A DNA stretch of 25,737 nt. Origin: Clostridia bacterium. Lineage in GTDB: Bacteria > Bacillota > Clostridia > UMGS1883. Under the pieces are notes generated by a model. It was not told where the DNA came from. It worked only from the letters and a program-made list of their open reading frames with translations, and did no database searches. The position numbers and the translations under genes were made by a program. Location: assembly GCA_021202495.1 (NCBI GenBank), contig JAJQCX010000121.1, positions 1 through 25,737 of the forward strand. Reading direction: 5' to 3'. Positions 23,201-25,737 of the stretch are shown here, piece after piece. Every line of letters begins with the position of its first letter. Position 1 is the stretch's first letter.

Positions 23201-25631
23201 CCTCGTGAGACGTGTCGCCCTCTATGAGCGCCGCGAACCAGAAAAGCTGTCCCGCGTTGGCAATTTCATATATGCCATCGGAATTTAGTGTCGCCGGCTG
23301 ATACCCGCCGCAGACGGTGCAGAAGCCGTTTTCGTCATAGCTTCCCGCATGAATTACGGAGCTGTTGCTGTAAAAGGTTGAACTGCCGTCACATATCGTG
23401 GTGTAATACACCGCGCCGTGAGCGCTGTCCAAAACAGGGCAGTCGTCCGTGCCGAGCGTCTGATACCATGCCTGTGTGCCGTCCGTCGTGCCGCTATTCA
23501 GCAAATATGCGACCTCACCGGAAGCGAACTCTTCGCTCGTCTTGCTGAAGGTATCTGTGGTTGTTCCGCTGTCCACTCCGATAGCCGCGTCCGCCGTATT
23601 CTCCAAATAGCAGCAATTTGTCACGCTGCCGTTGTAGCTGTTGCCGTTGGCGTAGTTATAGCCGACCACGCCGCCGACGTTCCAGCTGCCGCCGACCGTT
23701 CCCGAGCTGTAGCAATTGCTTGCGGAAGCCATATTAAATCCAATCACACCGCCCACATATGTGGAACCGCTGACTTCACCGCTGTTAAAGCAATCTGCCA
23801 CAGTGCCGACGTTTTCTCCGGCAACGCCGCCAATGTTCATGTTCATTCCGCTGCCGCTGACAGCGCCGCTGTTACCGCAGTTTGCCACAACAGCTCCGGA
23901 GCCGGTAGAGCCGACCACGCCGCCTATATACATACTGCCGCCGACAGCGCCGCTGTTAAAGCAATATGTCACCTCGCCGCGGTTCAAACCGACTATACCG
24001 CCCGCATACGTGCCGCTGACCGAAACGTCGGCGGTGCAATTTGTTACAATGCCGTAGTTATTGCCGACTATGCCGCCAACGTAATTGTTTCCGGTCACAC
24101 TGCCGTAAACCGTCACATTTTTCACCGTGCCGGTTGTTTTGACATACCCAAACAACCCCCGGTAACTGCTCGAGCTGTTGATGTACAATCCCGAAATAAT
24201 ATGCCCGTCTCCGTCAAACGTACCCGCGTACATTATTGACGAGGCGGCGTAATCCCCAATCGGCGTCCACTCCGCACCGCCAAGGTCGATATCAGCCGTC
24301 AGTATTCCGTCCGCGCCGGGAACCGAGTAGTTTATGCCCTCCTGCGTCGTGTCGCCGTTCACGAGCGCCGCAAACCAGAAGAGCTGTCCCGTGTTTGCGA
24401 TTTCATACACGCCGTCGGAGTTTTTCGCTGCGGCTTCGTAAGATACAGATACATAGCATGGATATGCGCCGCTCGTGCCCGCGTTTGTGTTGGCGCAAAC
24501 CACGTACCCTTCCGCAACGGTGCAGCCGTAAACCGTGTCTGCACTGTAACTGCCGTCGCCGAAATAGCCGCCCGTTATGTTGACCGTGTCCGTCGCATCG
24601 GGGCTGTCCGCGCCGCTGCCGATATAGTCAGCGTCGCTGCTGCTTTTTGAAAGCGTAATATATCCGCCGCTTATGTTCACATTGTTGTTTCGTTCATTAT
24701 CCTTGCCGCTGCCGAGGCTTGCGCCGTTGCCGTCGTCGGTCGCATTGACAGTGCCGCCTGTGATGTTCACGGTTACGCTGCCGCTGCCGCCGTTTCCGCT
24801 GCCGATGCCCGCGCCGCCGTCACCGGTTGCCGATACCGTACCGCCGTTGATGTTCACGGTTACGCTGCCGTAGTCTCCCACACCGCCGCCGATGCCCGCG
24901 CCGCCGCCGGAGCTCGTCGACGTTACCGCGCCGCCGTTGATGGTTCCGGTGACGGAGAAGCCGCAGGCACAGCACGCGTCGCCGCCTGCGCCGCTACCGC
25001 CGGTTGCCGTTACCGTGCCGCCGTTGATGGTTACGGATGCGCCGTTGTGATAACTATAACCGGCGCCCGCGCCTATTCCGGCGCCGCCGTCACTACTTGT
25101 TGCCTCAATCGTACCGCTCTCGATGACGATGTTGCTGCCGTCGCCGTGATATGCGCCGCCGATTCCCGCGCCGCCGCCAAAGCCGCCTGTTGCGGTCAGT
25201 TCTCCGCTGCCGGTGATTGTCAGCGTATTGCCGGTCGAGGTTTTCTGCAGTCCGGCGTAGCCGGAGTGCCCTTCGCTCGCGTCGAGCGTGTTCTCGTTTT
25301 TGAGCTCGATTGTGACGTTGCCTGCCGCGTCAATCTCCAGCGGAGGCGCGCCGGCGCTTTGAATGTTCACATCGTCAAGCGTAATCGTCACATCGTCGCC
25401 CGCCGTGACCTTGATCGTGTCGGACGAAGACGAGCCGCTTATCTCATAATCTCCGCCGCCCGATATGGTGAGCAGCCGGCTGCCGCTGTCGTAGCTGTAG
25501 CCGCTGCTGTTTGCAGTCGCGATTGTCAAATCGCCGACCGTCTCCGCCGTCGCCGCAAGCGTGTACCCCGGCATAAATCCCGCGCACATTACCACCGCGA
25601 CCAGCAGACTCAAAATTCGTTTGTGTTTCAT
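20250..25631 (-). CDS. N-terminal part of a giant secreted surface protein: beta-helix carbohydrate-binding-like and GLUG modules (1793 aa to TAG)
   Basis: The start is ATG at 25631, with AAAGAGGT 6-7 nt upstream. A signal peptide (MKHKR, a hydrophobic core, cleavage near AATA at about residue 27-30) is followed by a glycine-rich beta-helix region with repeated GAGIG and ITINGGTV motifs (about 33-370). A GLUG block with GGIVG/GGVVG repeats (about 480-720), a linker with a CTVCGG motif and a second GLUG block (about 850-1010) come next. A second copy of the beta-helix module (about 1190-1480), an Ig/cadherin-like domain and one MBG-like repeat end at the TAG (20250-20252). The two beta-helix modules share a conserved start (SDTIKV, DDVTITL, AGLQ), indicating internal duplication, and resemble calcium- or carbohydrate-binding beta-helix proteins. 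Without read-through it would be released from the cell because the SLH anchor lies beyond the stop. The reading frame continues open for 1129 codons afterwards. Confidence 0.85.
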   Translation of the reverse strand: MKHKRILSLLVAVVMCAGFMPGYTLAATAETVGDLTIATANSSGYSYDSGSRLLTISGGGDYEISGSSSSDTIKVTAGDDVTITLDDVNIQSAGAPPLEIDAAGNVTIELKNENTLDASEGHSGYAGLQKTSTGNTLTITGSGELTATGGFGGGAGIGGAYHGDGSNIVIESGTIEATSSDGGAGIGAGAGYSYHNGASVTINGGTVTATGGSGAGGDACCACGFSVTGTINGGAVTSTSSGGGAGIGGGVGDYGSVTVNINGGTVSATGDGGAGIGSGNGGSGSVTVNITGGTVNATDDGNGASLGSGKDNERNNNVNISGGYITLSKSSSDADYIGSGADSPDATDTVNITGGYFGDGSYSADTVYGCTVAEGYVVCANTNAGTSGAYPCYVSVSYEAAAKNSDGVYEIANTGQLFWFAALVNGDTTQEGINYSVPGADGILTADIDLGGAEWTPIGDYAASSIMYAGTFDGDGHIISGLYINSSSSYRGLFGYVKTTGTVKNVTVYGSVTGNNYVGGIVGNNYGIVTNCTADVSVSGTYAGGIVGLNRGEVTYCFNSGAVGGSMYIGGVVGSTGSGAVVANCGNSGAVSGSGMNMNIGGVAGENVGTVADCFNSGEVSGSTYVGGVIGFNMASASNCYSSGTVGGSWNVGGVVGYNYANGNSYNGSVTNCCYLENTADAAIGVDSGTTTDTFSKTSEEFASGEVAYLLNSGTTDGTQAWYQTLGTDDCPVLDSAHGAVYYTTICDGSSTFYSNSSVIHAGSYDENGFCTVCGGYQPATLNSDGIYEIANAGQLFWFAALIEGDTSHEGIFAANTDVSAVLTKSIDLSVTTIEWTPIGTKSAPYTGTFDGDGFEISELNITTAAEYIGLFGYVSTGTIKNLTVSGEIDVSGATIFAGGIVGTIRNGVLSNLTSNVDVTGKTADKGTFGGVAATVEGTDGTEGSTMELCVNNGKVTASGKLDCTGGLVGYMNSATIINSVNYGEVDTTGATAHQNAGVNTGGIVGYINNKTAYITNCVNIGKVSNAVSVTTGSNKMYCYTGAVVGRIRDDIGAITNVYYLNTGTNAAIGENEYGKEVDITAQTAEEFAKGAAAWLLQNANTDYVWGQDLGNDAFPLLTSDANKKVVKVSFYNFSGTTVLMESYTNMGGTVSSYPTDYTLYADSALTDVIGDIDTRAFYADTDIYAAEVRDLTITGTGIVEGTDYTYENNLLTVLTGGEYKISGTSTSDTIKVAASDDVTITLAGVDITNSSKPPMEIDCDSTVTVKLSGENTLESTGSDYAGLQLTNGNLTITSADDDGKTTGSLDAAGGIYAAGIGSGDSSDMSGNITINGGTVSGSSTYGAGIGSGDSANMNGSITINGSTASGTSSYGAGIGSGFWADMSGSITINGGTVSGTSLKSGAGIGSGRSEYDWDSNSGLNKLSGSITITGGTVFGTSAYSAGIGCGYYSNMTGSISISGGYVTAESDSGDNITATNTSIIGGYFADSSFTAGVGSEGAVYDCGIADGYVAYANIEDTNNVYYARVLSTGWTANVTYTAPFGASGTVPTDDKDYGYGAKVTVDDTLPLTKGSYGQTGWSLSDADTTSVTSFAISSDTILYPVFARQFTDTGVSTDISLTYGEAIAEIDLNDYLQFVDTSIDTNGQFTFALADGSELPEGLELKNDVISGTPTAATTAAQSVSFTVTDNNPGYTLFAALEGNPATVSATLTLTFNVAKATPTYSVPSGITAVYGDTLATVTLPTDWTWDDENLSVGNIGTNEFAATFTPSDTANYETITENVSITVAPLPIEVE

Positions 25632-25675
25632 TTGCTTACCTCTTTTCTCTCATATTTTATATATTTAAACTAAAA

Positions 25676-25681
25676 ATTATA
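25676..25681 (-). promoter_or_regulatory. Candidate -10 box of the giant adhesin gene
   Basis: On the minus strand a perfect TATAAT lies at 25681-25676, 45 nt before the start codon, in a very AT-rich stretch. No good -35 box is seen at 16-18 bp spacing (the position reads TGAGAG), so activation or another sigma factor may be involved. Confidence 0.35.
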
Positions 25682-25714
25682 TGAAATTTTTGTAACGTCT
25701 CTCACTACCCCGGG

Positions 25715-25737
25715 TCTACGGGCGGTGGCTCGTCCCC
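25715..25737. repeat. Partial GC-rich intergenic repeat, copy D, cut by the window end
   Basis: The sequence TCTACGGGCGGTGGCTCGTC and the following CCC match the reverse complement of the repeat family at 4079-4099 and 4161-4189 (shared TAC/TAG, GGGCGG, GGCT and a C-rich end). The element is in reverse orientation and its second arm lies outside the window. Confidence 0.5.

Overview
The window looks like a chromosomal stretch from a low-to-mid GC Gram-positive anaerobe of the Bacillota, most likely a gut- or rumen-type Clostridia. The reasons are strong GGAGG ribosome binding sites, a CsoR-controlled copper operon, a ClpE-type Clp ATPase with an N-terminal zinc finger, S-layer-homology (SLH) proteins, a BspA-type leucine-rich-repeat surface protein and a GLUG/beta-helix/SLH giant adhesin. 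No phage, transposase, plasmid or CRISPR genes are visible. TAG, TAA and TGA are all used as ordinary stops.

Layout. (1) 1-706: tRNA-Pro(GGG) with its own terminator, then a small multi-pass membrane protein of unknown function. (2) 717-4012: a compact copper-response operon. A near-consensus promoter contains a CsoR-type operator, followed by csoR, a membrane-anchored HMA metallochaperone-like protein, and copA whose last 67 residues are a complete CopZ-like domain with its own internal RBS and ATG. A bidirectional-looking terminator closes the operon. (3) 4013-7088: a convergent clpE-type gene on the minus strand, flanked on both sides by intergenic repeats (a 29-bp GC-rich hairpin repeat and a degenerate ~97-bp tandem repeat). 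(4) 7089-9197: an SLH-domain exported protein, a 183-bp near-palindromic MITE-like element that touches its stop codon, and a dCMP deaminase-like enzyme. (5) 9198-11817: an array of six stem-loops and a cytoplasmic GH2 beta-galactosidase-type enzyme. (6) 11844-16854: a predicted promoter, a ~160-nt structured leader ending in an intrinsic terminator with a competing antiterminator pairing, and a 1570-aa BspA-like LRR surface protein. (7) 16863-25631 (minus): one ~8.8-kb reading frame for a giant multidomain SLH-anchored surface protein, interrupted by a single in-frame TAG at 20250-20252 that separates the signal peptide/beta-helix/GLUG half from the repeat/SLH anchor half.

How it works together. 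The copper genes form a self-contained sense, buffer and export unit. The right two thirds is a cell-surface region with two SLH proteins and one LRR protein, accompanied by a glycoside hydrolase, suggesting a role in cell envelope and glycan or host-surface interaction. The points most worth a second look are the terminator/antiterminator leader before the LRR gene, the lone in-frame TAG in the giant adhesin frame, the CopA-CopZ fusion with a preserved internal start, and the density of several distinct structured intergenic repeat families.
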